Assembly: GCF_034479615.1 (NCBI RefSeq)
Contig: NZ_CP140255.1
Location: 2,480,001 to 2,544,000 of the forward strand
DNA: 64,000 nucleotides
Origin: Vreelandella neptunia
GTDB taxonomy: Bacteria > Pseudomonadota > Gammaproteobacteria > Pseudomonadales > Halomonadaceae
Direction: 5' to 3'
Position numbers and translations under genes: made by a program. Below are positions 44,052-53,623 of this stretch, in pieces; position 1 is the first letter of the stretch, and the number at the start of each line of letters is the position of its first letter. The notes under the pieces are model-generated. The model was not told the origin of the DNA, searched no databases, and was given only the letters and a program-made list of their open reading frames with translations.

Positions 44052-45805
44052 GAGAAGTTCCCAGGTTGATGTGCAGAAACAGTATGCGCCATAGAGGGTT
44101 TGCCAAACGAGGCAGGCCAGTAACGCGCGCCCAACTGCTGAGCGATTCGCGCGCCCTGCCCGCGTTTGACTTTGGACTGTTCGGTATCGATCAGCAAACA
44201 GTCCTCCAGCGGGGCGAGATCGTCAACGGTTTCCCGGGTGCGGCCATCGGTAATCAGATAGGTGCGCACCTTCAGACCGGGCTCGCGGCGCTGCCACTGG
44301 CGGATCAGCCGCTTGGCTTCAATAATCGCTTCCCGCAGCGGGGTGCCGCCACCGCCTTTGGCCGCCTCAAGCGTGCCTCTCGCGTTTTTGGGCGCTCGGC
44401 GACGGGAGAGTATCGTCACGACACCGCCGTTGCCAAACCCCAGCACCGCGACCTGCTCCCGCGCGGCGTAGGCTTGACTGACCAGCGACTCGACCAGCCC
44501 CTTTGCCTGGCCCAGCAGGCGCTGCCCCAGGGTGGAACCGGAGGTGTCCAGCAGCACCAGGTGCGCTGTCGCCTGGCCAGCGCGGCACTTGCGCATCTTT
44601 AGCTGCTGCCAGGGCCATTGGCCGCGATTAGCGATCAGCGTTGCGAACCCGTCCAGCCGCGAGGTCTCAACTTGGGAGCGGCCACGCCCCTCCACCCCGC
44701 CTTTCCCCGCGCTGGAAGCGGTATCTGCACGCTTAGCCCGCTGAGCAAACTCATCGCTATCGGGCAGTTTCAGTGCTGGCTGGCTAATCGACGCTTGAGC
44801 CATGGGAGGCATGGCGCCCCACTGGCCTTGTTCACCGCGCTGACTAGACGACCCGCCGCTGGGCGCGTTATTAGCTGACGACGACCCGCCCTCGCCTTGC
44901 GAAGGCGTTTGATTAGGCGGCGATGACAGCGGACTTTGCTCTGGCGGTTGGGTACGCCGATGCGCCAGCACCCAAGGCTCGACGGTATCGATATCCTGCT
45001 GCTCCACGCCACCCACGCCACGCCACGCAGCGTGGGCCTGTGCAGCACGGTGCCAAGTAACGTCTGCCCGTAAGCCTTCAACCCCGGCGGCCTCACAACG
45101 GTTGGCAATCGTTCGATACACCCAGGAGTCGGTGGTGATCTCTTTGAGCAAACGCTGGGCTTTAGCAATACGCTCGGCCAGGGCTGCCTGGGCATGTTCA
45201 TAGTTTTGCAGCATGCCAGTAGGGTCGCGGTCAAAGGCCTCCCGCTGCTGCACGATAGCAATACGCTCGTCGATGCTGATGGCCCCCGCCTGCTCAAGAC
45301 AGAGGCCAAAGCGGTCGAGCAGCTGAGGGCGCAGCTCACCTTCATCCGGGTTCATGGTGCCGATCAGGCTAAAGCGCGCCGGGTGAGCGTGGCTGATGCC
45401 ATCGCGCTCGACGATATTGGTGCCGCTGGCGGCAACGTCCAGCAGCAAATCAACCAGGGTATCCGGCAGCAGATTGACTTCATCTACGTAGAGCACCCCG
45501 CCGTCGGCTTTAGCAAGCAGCCCGGCATGAAAGGTAGCTTCGCCATTGGCCAGTACCTTTTGCAGATCCAGACTGCCGACCAGCCGATCTTCACTAGCAC
45601 CCAGCGGCAGAGTGACAAAAGGGGCACGCTTCCCTTCGCTATCGCCAGGCAAAATGGCGGCCAGCGCACGGGCTAAGGTGGATTTAGCGCTGCCTCTTGG
45701 CCCACTGATCAGCACCCCGCCGATACGCGGGTTAATGGCGTTCAGTAGCAGCGCGGTTTTTAGCGCCTCCTGGCCAACCACTGCCGCAAAGGGAAACTCA
45801 CTCAC
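44048..45805 (-). CDS. ChlI-ChlD-type chelatase ATPase with VWA domain
   Basis: About 585 aa. The N-terminal AAA+ domain has Walker A GPRGSAKSTLARA and Walker B GVLYVDEVNLLPDTL. A low-complexity Ser, Gln and Pro-rich linker (about residues 270 to 360) follows. The C-terminal VWA domain has the MIDAS-type LLDTSGSTLGQ (about residue 415). This BchI/BchD-like fusion would replace CobS and CobT as motor for CobN. I prefer the GTG at 45805, with GGGAGG 5 bases upstream, over one at 45811. It is the first gene of the cob series, with no riboswitch seen upstream. Confidence 0.9.
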   Translation of the reverse strand: MSEFPFAAVVGQEALKTALLLNAINPRIGGVLISGPRGSAKSTLARALAAILPGDSEGKRAPFVTLPLGASEDRLVGSLDLQKVLANGEATFHAGLLAKADGGVLYVDEVNLLPDTLVDLLLDVAASGTNIVERDGISHAHPARFSLIGTMNPDEGELRPQLLDRFGLCLEQAGAISIDERIAIVQQREAFDRDPTGMLQNYEHAQAALAERIAKAQRLLKEITTDSWVYRTIANRCEAAGVEGLRADVTWHRAAQAHAAWRGVGGVEQQDIDTVEPWVLAHRRTQPPEQSPLSSPPNQTPSQGEGGSSSANNAPSGGSSSQRGEQGQWGAMPPMAQASISQPALKLPDSDEFAQRAKRADTASSAGKGGVEGRGRSQVETSRLDGFATLIANRGQWPWQQLKMRKCRAGQATAHLVLLDTSGSTLGQRLLGQAKGLVESLVSQAYAAREQVAVLGFGNGGVVTILSRRRAPKNARGTLEAAKGGGGTPLREAIIEAKRLIRQWQRREPGLKVRTYLITDGRTRETVDDLAPLEDCLLIDTEQSKVKRGQGARIAQQLGARYWPASFGKPSMAHTVSAHQPGNFS

Positions 45806-46154
45806 CGGCACCTCCCGTGCTGGCCAAGCCCGCTAACCTATCACTAATAGCCAACTGATCCAGGGAGCGTGGGACTTGAATACGATTCATGGTAACTAGC
45901 TGAGTGATAATAAAACCATTCATTAAGAAGTGGGGATTTAAAAAGCATTTAGTATAGAGGAAGGCATGGCGGCGAGGCCAATCTGTTGCAAGTGGTTAAC
46001 TTTGCGAAGGCATGTATTAGCTGACGCTAAGAATGACGCTGGATTTTTACACCTTTTCGAAATAAATGTTATAACATTGCTATTTAAATGGGATCTTATA
46101 AGATCCTTAGGCTTTGTGTTGTTCGCTATCCCCCTGCCACCTAGAATGGCCAGT
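45806..46154. promoter_or_regulatory. Divergent intergenic region between cob genes and btu-like genes
   Basis: About 350 bases carry the promoters of both divergent units. It has no gene. An AT-rich stretch and the perfect palindrome GGATCTTATAAGATCC at 46091-46106 are the only structures seen. No cobalamin riboswitch motif is on the minus strand here. Confidence 0.5.
46091..46106. promoter_or_regulatory. Perfect 16-base palindrome
   Basis: GGATCTTATAAGATCC is a perfect inverted repeat upstream of the plus-strand riboswitch. It might be an operator, but no regulator is identified. Confidence 0.35.
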
Positions 46155-46318
46155 GTCGGTGTTCCCCACGGAACTTAATAGAGAATCCGCCGCGGCTTGC
46201 CGCGAAACGGAACTGCCCCCGCAACTGTAGGCGGCGAGCGATGCTCTTTGATGCCACTGGACACATTGTCTGGGAAGGCGAGCTAGCTATGACCCGTCAG
46301 TCAGGAGAACTGCCGATA
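46155..46318 (+). ncRNA. Cobalamin riboswitch
   Basis: The B12-box features are present in order: CGGTGTTCC near 46157, GGAACTGCCCCCGCAACTGTA at 46209-46229, TGCCACTGG near 46252, TGGGAAGG near 46271 and a closing TCAGGAGAACTGCC near 46301. This is the class of riboswitch that represses btu and cob genes when adenosylcobalamin binds. It precedes the substrate-binding protein gene by about 80 bases. Confidence 0.93.
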
Positions 46319-46395
46319 TATTGCTTACCTCGAGCGAAGTGGCTCGGTCAGTGTTTTCTGTCCGACTGCGGAGCTCATCATGCACGGGAGTGTAC

Positions 46396-47412
46396 ATGAT
46401 GTTGAGATTGACCACGGCCATCGCCGCGAGCGCTGTTGGCCTTGCACAGGCGGCTTATGCCTCCACCGACTACCCTCTTACGCTAACCAATTGCGGCGTT
46501 GACTTCAGTGTGGTGTCAGCACCCGAGCGAACGGTGACGGTGGGCCAATCAGCGACGGAGATCCTCTATTCGCTGGGGCTCGATGACCGAGTGAATGGCA
46601 CTTCAGTGTGGTTTAATCCGGTTCTTCCCCAGTTTGCTGATGCCAATGAAGCGATCGAGCGGATCGCCAACGACGACCCAAGTTTCGAGGCCGTGGTCAA
46701 TAAGCGCCCTGACCTGGTGGCGGTACAGTACGAGTGGCACGTGGGCCCTACCGGCAGTGTCGCCACCCGTGAGCAGTTTCATGAGCTGGGTATTAATACC
46801 TATATTATGCCCGCCGATTGCGACACCAAGGATAACTCGACCGGCGGCGATGGCACCCGCACCGCCGCCTTCTCAACTGACTCCATCTATAAAGGGATCA
46901 CCGAGTTAGCCGAGATCTACGATGTTCAAGACGCTGGCGAGGCGCTGATAACCGACCTTGCCGCCCGCGAACGGCGCGCTATCGACTTGGCGAGCAGCCT
47001 TGATTTACCGGAAGACTTATCGGCGGCATTCTGGTTCTCATCGACAGACCTGGGGGTTAGCCCTTTCGTGGCGGGGCAACTGGGGGCACCGGGGTATATG
47101 ATGGAAAAACTCGACATTCGTAATGTCATCGAGTCTGACGAAGAGTGGCCCACGGTGGGCTGGGAAAGCATCGCCAGAGCCGATCCCGATGTGCTTGTTA
47201 TCGCCAGTATGGATCGCCGCCGTTTTCCTGCCGACGACATTGAAGCAAAACGCGAGTTTTTACGCAGTGACCCGGTCACCCGGGAGATGAAAGCGGTTAA
47301 AAATAACCGTATCGTCGAGATGGACGCCCACGCCATGAGCGCCACCATGCGCACTATTTACGGCCTTGAAACACTTGCCGAGTCACTATCCAATATGTCG
47401 TTTAACGAATGA
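46396..47412 (+). CDS. Periplasmic corrinoid (BtuF-like) binding protein
   Basis: 338 aa from ATG 46396, with GGGAG upstream. A signal peptide (about residues 1 to 22, ending AAYA-S) precedes a helical-backbone binding protein of the FecB/BtuF type (SATEILYSLGLDDRVNGT, VVNKRPDLVAVQYEW, TVGWESIARADPDVLVI). The riboswitch upstream indicates corrinoid or cobalt-related import. It is the first gene of a btuF-btuC-btuD-like operon, followed by a 4-base overlap with the permease gene. Confidence 0.85.
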   Translation: MMLRLTTAIAASAVGLAQAAYASTDYPLTLTNCGVDFSVVSAPERTVTVGQSATEILYSLGLDDRVNGTSVWFNPVLPQFADANEAIERIANDDPSFEAVVNKRPDLVAVQYEWHVGPTGSVATREQFHELGINTYIMPADCDTKDNSTGGDGTRTAAFSTDSIYKGITELAEIYDVQDAGEALITDLAARERRAIDLASSLDLPEDLSAAFWFSSTDLGVSPFVAGQLGAPGYMMEKLDIRNVIESDEEWPTVGWESIARADPDVLVIASMDRRRFPADDIEAKREFLRSDPVTREMKAVKNNRIVEMDAHAMSATMRTIYGLETLAESLSNMSFNE

Positions 47413-48473
47413 GCATAGCGCTAACGAGGGCTTCCTCCGCACACTTCGGGTTGCGCTGGCTATGGATAACGCCGCTCGTGCTTGTGACGGCACTGATCGC
47501 GGGCACCGCCATCGGCGAGACGCCGATTCCCGTGGATACCATTGTCAAAGTGCTCGCCAACCAGATGATAGGAACGGATTACCCGGTTGACCGCATTGAC
47601 GCGGGCATTATCTGGAACTATCGACTCAGCCGCGCCGTGGTCGCAGCCTGTTGCGGAACCAGCCTGGCCCTGGCAGGGGTTGTGCTGCAGGCACTGCTGC
47701 GTAACCCTCTGGCCGATCCCTACTTGATGGGTATTTCCGCCGGGGCTTCTACCGGGGCGGTGGCAGTGGCCGTCGCAGGACTGGGCGCAGGGGCACTTTC
47801 GCTCTCGCTGGGTGCTTTTATCGGCGCCCTGCTCTCCTTTGGTATCGTGATCATGCTCGCCCATGCAGCCAACAGCGGTGTGGGTGGCGGGCGCGGCGTT
47901 CAAGCTGCCGGGGCAATTATTTTGGCGGGCATTGCAGGCTCGCAGCTGTTCAATGCGCTGACCGCTTTTATCATTACCAAGTCAGCGAGCGCCGAGCAGG
48001 CCCGGGGCATCATGTTCTGGCTGATGGGCAATCTATCCGGAGTGCGCTGGGCCGATGTAACCCTGGCGGTGCCTGCCGCGCTATTCGGGCTGCTGGTTTG
48101 CCTGTGGCACCGGCGCTCCCTGGATGCATTTACCTTCGGTGCCGACAGCGCCGCCTCCATGGGCATCGCGGTGCGCCCAGTGCGAGGGATGCTGATTATC
48201 GCCATGGCGCTGGTCACGGCAGTCATGGTGTCTATTGTGGGGGCGATTGGCTTTGTGGGCTTGGTGATTCCCCACGCCATGCGTTTTATCGTGGGGAGCC
48301 GCCATACCCGCCTGGTGCCGGCAACCGCCCTGGCCGGCGCCGTGTTCCTGATCGGCTCGGATATTCTTTCCCGGGTGCTGGTTTCCGGCCAAGTACTCCC
48401 CATCGGGGTGATTACCTCACTGATCGGCGCGCCAGCGTTTGCGCTGATCCTGGTTCGCGGTAAGAGGTCTTAA
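47409..48473 (+). CDS. FecCD/BtuC-type ABC permease
   Basis: 354 aa with about ten membrane helices. FecCD landmarks are RAVVAACCGTSLALAGVVLQALLRNPLADPYLMGISAGASTGA and GFVGLVIPHAMRFIVG. It is the channel of the transporter, paired with the flanking binding protein and ATPase. It overlaps the upstream gene by 4 bases and meets the ATPase gene with a one-base overlap. Confidence 0.92.
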   Translation: MSIALTRASSAHFGLRWLWITPLVLVTALIAGTAIGETPIPVDTIVKVLANQMIGTDYPVDRIDAGIIWNYRLSRAVVAACCGTSLALAGVVLQALLRNPLADPYLMGISAGASTGAVAVAVAGLGAGALSLSLGAFIGALLSFGIVIMLAHAANSGVGGGRGVQAAGAIILAGIAGSQLFNALTAFIITKSASAEQARGIMFWLMGNLSGVRWADVTLAVPAALFGLLVCLWHRRSLDAFTFGADSAASMGIAVRPVRGMLIIAMALVTAVMVSIVGAIGFVGLVIPHAMRFIVGSRHTRLVPATALAGAVFLIGSDILSRVLVSGQVLPIGVITSLIGAPAFALILVRGKRS

Positions 48474-49237
48474 TGCGATTAACGACTGAACAGCTTGCTT
48501 GGTCGGTACACGGCACGCCACTGCTGACTGACGTCAATCTTACCGTCGAGCCCGGCCAAACCTTTGGCCTGGTGGGGCCGAACGGCTCGGGAAAAACCTC
48601 CCTGCTGCGCCTGCTGGCAGGCTTGAACAAACCCAAGTCTGGCCGGGTGCTGGTTGACCACCAGCCAATGCACACCCTCAAGCAACGGGCAATCGCCCAG
48701 TACATCGCCTTGGTGGAACAGCAGGCCGACACCACCGACCGGATTACCGTGCGTCAGGTGGTCTCGCTGGGCCGCACCCCCTTCCTTTCCGCGTTGCGGC
48801 CTTGGTCAACTGAAGATGATGCCATCGTGGCGCAAGCGCTGCGCGACGTCGATATGGCGCATATGACGGATCGGCTTTGGCATACCCTGTCGGGCGGCGA
48901 ACGCCAGCGCGTGCATATTGCCCGGGCGTTGGCACAGCAGCCTAAAATCCTGCTGCTAGATGAACCCACCAATCATCTGGATATTCGCCACCAGCTGTCG
49001 ATTCTAGAACTGGTCAGGCAACTACCGATCACGGTGGTTATCTCGCTACATGATCTTAACCAAGCCATGGAGTGTGACCGCATCGGCGTGATGGATAGCG
49101 GCCGCTTGATCGATAGCGGCCAGCCCCAAGACGTACTCACCGCCAACAGACTAGAGCAGACGTTTGGGGTACATGCGCGTGTGATTGACGACCCTGCCGA
49201 TGGCAAGCAGATCATGCTTTTTCGGAGTGCGATTTAA
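48473..49237 (+). CDS. BtuD/FecE-type ABC transporter ATPase
   Basis: 254 aa. Walker A GPNGSGKTSLLR near residue 37, signature LSGGERQRVHIARAL near 137 and Walker B ILLLDEPTNHLDIRHQL near 160 are intact. It energises import by the transporter. It ends in a gap of 33 bases before the convergent Yip1-type gene. Confidence 0.94.
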   Translation: MRLTTEQLAWSVHGTPLLTDVNLTVEPGQTFGLVGPNGSGKTSLLRLLAGLNKPKSGRVLVDHQPMHTLKQRAIAQYIALVEQQADTTDRITVRQVVSLGRTPFLSALRPWSTEDDAIVAQALRDVDMAHMTDRLWHTLSGGERQRVHIARALAQQPKILLLDEPTNHLDIRHQLSILELVRQLPITVVISLHDLNQAMECDRIGVMDSGRLIDSGQPQDVLTANRLEQTFGVHARVIDDPADGKQIMLFRSAI

Positions 49238-49270
49238 GCTAGCGCCGGTGCCAAGCGCTACGGCGTCCAT

Positions 49271-49882
49271 TCAGCGGAAAAGGTGCCAAACCACGCTGTG
49301 ATCCGTGCCCATACTCCAAAGAAGCACGACGACGACAAGCAGTGCCTCCAGCACCAAAACGCCGATGCCCAGCGTCGTGGTAGACAGAATAAATCCCTGC
49401 TTATGGCTGATTCCCAGAAAGCTGGGCGTTCCCTTGTAGAGCAGATAGGTGCTATAGAGCAGACCGATCACCATACCCAGCACACAAAACCAGAAAGCCG
49501 GATAGAGCGCAAAAACGCCACACAGGAACATCGGTGTCGCAATATAACCTGCGAAGATAATACAGTCGCGGCGGCTAGGTCGGTTCTCAATTCGGCGAGC
49601 CATCCAATGGATCATACTGCCCACAATACCTACTGCCACTAGCATCAGCGCATAAAAAGCCACGCCTAAGGCAATGCCGTTGGCAAGAGAGACTTTATAG
49701 GTTTCCGAACCACCATAAGTCCAGCCTACCTGGGTGGTGCCTATCAGGGCACAGACAACAGGAACGGCAGCGAGCAACAGAACATGGTGAGCATAGAGAT
49801 GACTGACAGACTCATGCTCCTCACTGATTTTATACCACTCCCGTTCAGGATGATGGAGGAGCCCCCAAACATGATTGACCAT
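49271..49882 (-). CDS. Yip1 family membrane protein
   Basis: 203 aa with five membrane helices. It starts VNHVWGLLHHPEREWYKI, the usual beginning of the bacterial Yip1 group, and has the family order of hydrophobic segments. The function is unknown. It is convergent with the btuD-like gene, and no functional link to B12 is shown. Confidence 0.8.
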   Translation of the reverse strand: MVNHVWGLLHHPEREWYKISEEHESVSHLYAHHVLLLAAVPVVCALIGTTQVGWTYGGSETYKVSLANGIALGVAFYALMLVAVGIVGSMIHWMARRIENRPSRRDCIIFAGYIATPMFLCGVFALYPAFWFCVLGMVIGLLYSTYLLYKGTPSFLGISHKQGFILSTTTLGIGVLVLEALLVVVVLLWSMGTDHSVVWHLFR

Positions 49883-50049
49883 AACGACCTCCCGTTTTTG
49901 TAATCACGCTATTGTTAGGGTCAGACGCTGATTAATCGGATCAACAAGGTTCCGAATCATCTTTAGTGTAGAACACAAAATCATTTCCGGATGTGAGGAT
50001 TTTTCTTTGCTAAGGTGGGTGACTCAATCTATTCATTATTGGGGTTCAT

Positions 50050-50940
50050 ATGCGCATCCTATTCACCGGCGGCAGTGGCAAGGCTGGCCGTCATGCGACC
50101 GCTTATCTTCGCGATCAAGGCCATCGAGTCACTAATCTGGATTGGGTGGCGTCTGATGTGCCCGGTATTGCTACCCTGAAAACCGATCTGACCGATGCTG
50201 GGCAAGTGTTTAATGCCTGCCAAGCCTACGCTGGATTCGATGAGCTGGAACCCGGCACCGGCGTGCCGCGCTATGATGCGATTGTTCACTTTGCGGCCAT
50301 ACCCGCCATCCTGCATCGGCCAGACAACGAGACCTACCGCATCAATACGCTAAGTACCTACAACATTCTTGATGCCGCCACCAAGCTGGGCATTCCCAAG
50401 GTCATCTTTGCCTCTAGTGAGACCACCTACGGTGTCTGTTTCGCTGATGGCGAGCAAAAACCCGACTACTTGCCCGTCGATGAAGAGCACCCCACCGTGC
50501 CTCAAGATAGCTACGCCATGAGCAAGGTAGTCAACGAAGCAACGGCACGCTCCTTCCAGGCGCGCTCGGGCATCGATATCTACGGCCTGCGCATCAACAA
50601 CGTTATCGAGCCCCACGAGTACCGTCAGAACTTCCCAGCCTACATGGACGACCCTGCCCTGCGTCGCCGCAATATCTTCGCCTATATCGACGCCCGCGAC
50701 CTGGGCCAGATGGTCGATTGCTGCCTGAAAACGGATGGCCTCGGCTACCAGGTGTTTAACGTCGCCAATGACGATCTGTCGGTTAGCCTGAGCAACGCCC
50801 AGGTGATCGAACGCTTTTACTCCGGCATGCCTATCAAGCGTGAAATGAGCGAATTCGAAACCTTCTACTGCATTGATAAGGCCCGTCGTCTGGTCGGTTT
50901 CGAACCACGCCACTCCTGGCGGGAAGAGCTGGAGCAGTAG
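50050..50940 (+). CDS. NAD-dependent epimerase/dehydratase
   Basis: 296 aa extended short-chain dehydrogenase. The N-terminal Rossmann motif GGSGKAGRHATAYL, VHFAAIPA near residue 80 and YAMSKVVNE near 156 (YxxxK) are intact. It resembles UDP-sugar epimerases or uronate dehydrogenases. The substrate is unknown. It is flanked by two minus-strand units and seems unrelated to B12 genes. Confidence 0.9.
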   Translation: MRILFTGGSGKAGRHATAYLRDQGHRVTNLDWVASDVPGIATLKTDLTDAGQVFNACQAYAGFDELEPGTGVPRYDAIVHFAAIPAILHRPDNETYRINTLSTYNILDAATKLGIPKVIFASSETTYGVCFADGEQKPDYLPVDEEHPTVPQDSYAMSKVVNEATARSFQARSGIDIYGLRINNVIEPHEYRQNFPAYMDDPALRRRNIFAYIDARDLGQMVDCCLKTDGLGYQVFNVANDDLSVSLSNAQVIERFYSGMPIKREMSEFETFYCIDKARRLVGFEPRHSWREELEQ

Positions 50941-50943
50941 GTA

Positions 50944-51714
50944 TTACCCCTTTATCGGCACAAACACCGGCGCACCATCCACCTCTACCACCGCTAGCTT
51001 TTGGCGGTAGAGGTTTTCCAGCGCGCTGGGCACCAACATGCTATCCCGAGTACCCCAGCACGCCTCGCCATTGGGATACAGCAGCAGCACATGGTCGCAC
51101 CAGCGGGCAGCCAGGTTGAGGTCGTGTAAGCACATGATGACCGCCTGCCCCTGATTGGCCTGTTCTGCCATCAGTGCCATCACGGCGCTCTGGTGGTGAA
51201 GATCCAGATGATTGGTGGGTTCGTCGGCCAGCCACACATTGGGCGCTTGAGTCAGTACCGTGGCAATGGCCACACGCTGGCGCTCTCCGCCGGAAAGTGT
51301 GCTTACCAAACGGTCGCGAAGGTGCGCCACATCCAGGCGCTCAAGGGCGTCTTCCGCACGAGCGTAGTCTTCAGCCCCCTCCATCTGCCAGGGCGATAAA
51401 TAAGGGTGACGACCAATCAGCGCAGTTTCCAGCACGGTTGCTGGAAACCCATCCTGGCGATCTTGAAACACCAACCCCAAACACTGGGCGATATGCCGGC
51501 GGCGCAGCTGACCAAGCACTGACTCGTTGAGCTGAACGCTGCCCGAACGTGGGGCATGCAGCCCCGCCAAAGTATGCAGCAGCGTGGTTTTACCCGCCCC
51601 GTTAGGGCCCAACACACCCCACACTTGTCCCGGTTCAACAGTTAAATTAAGCGGTGTGCCACCTTCACGTCCCGGCACGTCGATGATGAGGTCTCGGGTA
51701 GCCAGTACGCTCAT
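50944..51714 (-). CDS. btuD: BtuD-type ABC transporter ATPase
   Basis: 256 aa from the ATG at 51714 (MSVLATRDLIIDVPG); the frame is open 95 codons upstream but that portion overlaps the permease gene. Walker A GPNGAGKTTLLHTL, signature LSGGERQRVAIATVL and Walker B VWLADEPTNHLDLHHQ are visible. It is the ATPase of the second corrinoid transporter, last in the btuB-btuF-btuC-btuD operon, and shares one base with the permease stop. Confidence 0.93.
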   Translation of the reverse strand: MSVLATRDLIIDVPGREGGTPLNLTVEPGQVWGVLGPNGAGKTTLLHTLAGLHAPRSGSVQLNESVLGQLRRRHIAQCLGLVFQDRQDGFPATVLETALIGRHPYLSPWQMEGAEDYARAEDALERLDVAHLRDRLVSTLSGGERQRVAIATVLTQAPNVWLADEPTNHLDLHHQSAVMALMAEQANQGQAVIMCLHDLNLAARWCDHVLLLYPNGEACWGTRDSMLVPSALENLYRQKLAVVEVDGAPVFVPIKG

Positions 51715-52700
51715 CAGCGGCTCCGGTAGAGCAGAAACAGGAAGGTGGGCACGCCCAACAGCGCAGTGATCACGCCTACGGGCAGCTGTTCCGGAGCGAT
51801 CATGGTGCGGGCTAGTGTGTCCGCCAACACCAATAGCGTGCCCCCCGCCAACGCACAGGCGGGCAGTATCAGCCTCTGGTCGTTGCCTAACAGCAGGCGC
51901 AGCATATGCGGCACCACTAAACCGACAAAGCCAATGCTGCCTGCGGTAGTCACTGCCGCAGCAGTCAGCAGGCTGGCGGCAATGTAGATACACCATTCAA
52001 GCGGCCTGACGGCAACGCCCAGCGCGGCGGCTTGCTGCGGGCCACGGGCCAACACATTCAGGCTGCGCCCAAGCGGAATCAGCACCACGCAGGTGGCCAG
52101 TAACAGCAGTAGCGGCGGCCAAGGCGTACGCGCATAGGAGAGATCGCCCATGAGCCAGTAGAGCATACCCGGCAGACGTTCGGCGGGGCTCATCGCCAGC
52201 ATTAGGGTAATCACTGCGCCCCACCCCGCTGCCACCACCACGCCCGTTAGCAGCAACCGCGAAGGCGTCCAACCGCCGCTGCCGTGGGCCAAACCAAAAA
52301 CTAAAAACGTCGAAAATAGCGCGCCGCCAAATGCCGAGCCTGAAATCGCCAGCCCGCCTAGCCCTCCCAGCATGGCTGCCAGTGCGCCAATCGAGGCGCC
52401 ACCGGAAAGACCAAGCACGTAAGGGTCTGCCAGGGGGTTACGCAGCAACACCTGCATCAATGCACCGGCTACCGCCAGCAAGCCACCCACCGCAAAGGCA
52501 CTTAGCGCTCTGGGCAAGCGCAGCTCGATCACCATGGTGCGCGCCAAGGCATCGCCCTGGCCCTGCACATTGTCACCCATCAACACCTGCCAAATTTGCG
52601 CAGGAGAGAGTTGCGCACTGCCGACACCCATGGCGAGGATCAGCGAAGCCAAGGCCGCTAGAAGTAGCAGGCTCAGCGGCAGACCCAGGCGTGCGAGCAT
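51714..52700 (-). CDS. btuC: BtuC-type ABC permease
   Basis: 328 aa with about ten membrane helices. LRLPRALSAFAVGGLLAVAGALMQVLLRNPLADPYVLGLSGGASIGA and SIGFVGLVVPHMLRLLLGND are the FecCD/BtuC signature. It is flanked by btuF and btuD with one-base overlaps, in an operon headed by btuB and a riboswitch. Confidence 0.94.
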   Translation of the reverse strand: MLARLGLPLSLLLLAALASLILAMGVGSAQLSPAQIWQVLMGDNVQGQGDALARTMVIELRLPRALSAFAVGGLLAVAGALMQVLLRNPLADPYVLGLSGGASIGALAAMLGGLGGLAISGSAFGGALFSTFLVFGLAHGSGGWTPSRLLLTGVVVAAGWGAVITLMLAMSPAERLPGMLYWLMGDLSYARTPWPPLLLLLATCVVLIPLGRSLNVLARGPQQAAALGVAVRPLEWCIYIAASLLTAAAVTTAGSIGFVGLVVPHMLRLLLGNDQRLILPACALAGGTLLVLADTLARTMIAPEQLPVGVITALLGVPTFLFLLYRSR

Positions 52701-53623
52701 TAACTGCGCCCACGTTTCTGGCGGGCGATATCGAGCTTCTCACAGAGGATCTGGGTGCCCTCCATCAGTCGCGGCGTGGGCCGTTGAATCAGTGAGGGCG
52801 GCACAAAAAAGAGGTTATCTTCCGCAACTGCCGTCAAGTTGGGATACTGTTCCCAGTGCGTCAGCCAGTGGCGATTCTCTTCCCCCATGCCACCGGCCAC
52901 AATCGCTTCTGGATTGGCTGCCAGCACGGCTTCATCATCGATACGCGGCACCAGGCGTGCCTGTTCGCCAAATACATTTTCACCGCCACAAATCTCAACC
53001 ACTTGGCCGATCAGGTGCTGGTCGTTAACGCTCATTAGCGGCTCATCCCACACTTGGTAAAATGTGGTTACCGGCTCGCGATCCCGATAGCGCTCTTCAA
53101 TGGCCGCCATGGTATTGCGGAAATTGTCGGCCACTGCTTGTCCCGCTGTTTCTGTGCCTGCCAACCTTGCCAAGCGCTCAATGGTGCTGGCCACGCCCTC
53201 TACATCGCGGGGCTCGATATAGAACACTGGCATGCCCAGGGCTTCAAGGGTTTCAAGCTGTTCGGCGGGGTTACCCGTCACCCAACCAATCACTAGATCG
53301 GGAGCAAGCCCCACCAGCTTTTCTAAATCAATTCGGGTATGGCTGCCCACTGACGCCACTTGTTTGGCTTCCGGGGGATAGTCGCTATACGAGACGACGG
53401 CGACCACTTGATCTCCTGCGCCAGCCGCATAAGTCAGCTCGGTTGCGCCAGGTGAGAGCGTAGCAATACGCCGAGCAGCATTGTGAAGACAGACCTCACG
53501 GTCACGGTCATCTACTACGCATCGCGAGTGCTCGTGTGCAGAAGCAACAGACGCCATCAACAGCAGCGCGAGGCCCAGGGCCCCGCGCGCAACACCACTT
53601 TTCCTATTGACCAAAGTGAACAC
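52700..53623 (-). CDS. btuF: Vitamin B12 periplasmic binding protein
   Basis: 307 aa. The signal peptide (ALGLALLLMASVASAH) is followed by RRIATLSPGATELTYAAGAGDQVVAVVSYSDYPPEA and LEKLVGLAPDLVIGWVTGNP, a BtuF pattern. It hands cobalamin to BtuC. It overlaps the end of btuB by 20 bases. Confidence 0.94.
   Translation of the reverse strand: MFTLVNRKSGVARGALGLALLLMASVASAHEHSRCVVDDRDREVCLHNAARRIATLSPGATELTYAAGAGDQVVAVVSYSDYPPEAKQVASVGSHTRIDLEKLVGLAPDLVIGWVTGNPAEQLETLEALGMPVFYIEPRDVEGVASTIERLARLAGTETAGQAVADNFRNTMAAIEERYRDREPVTTFYQVWDEPLMSVNDQHLIGQVVEICGGENVFGEQARLVPRIDDEAVLAANPEAIVAGGMGEENRHWLTHWEQYPNLTAVAEDNLFFVPPSLIQRPTPRLMEGTQILCEKLDIARQKRGRS

Noticed and set aside
45806..46140. A cobalamin riboswitch for the cob operon on the minus strand
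   Set aside because: None of the characteristic boxes, such as GCCCCCGCAAC or GGGAAGG, occurs on this strand here.
50944..51996. 350-aa version of the BtuD ATPase
   Set aside because: The first 94 residues are the permease gene read in another frame; the ABC domain begins at the ATG at 51714.
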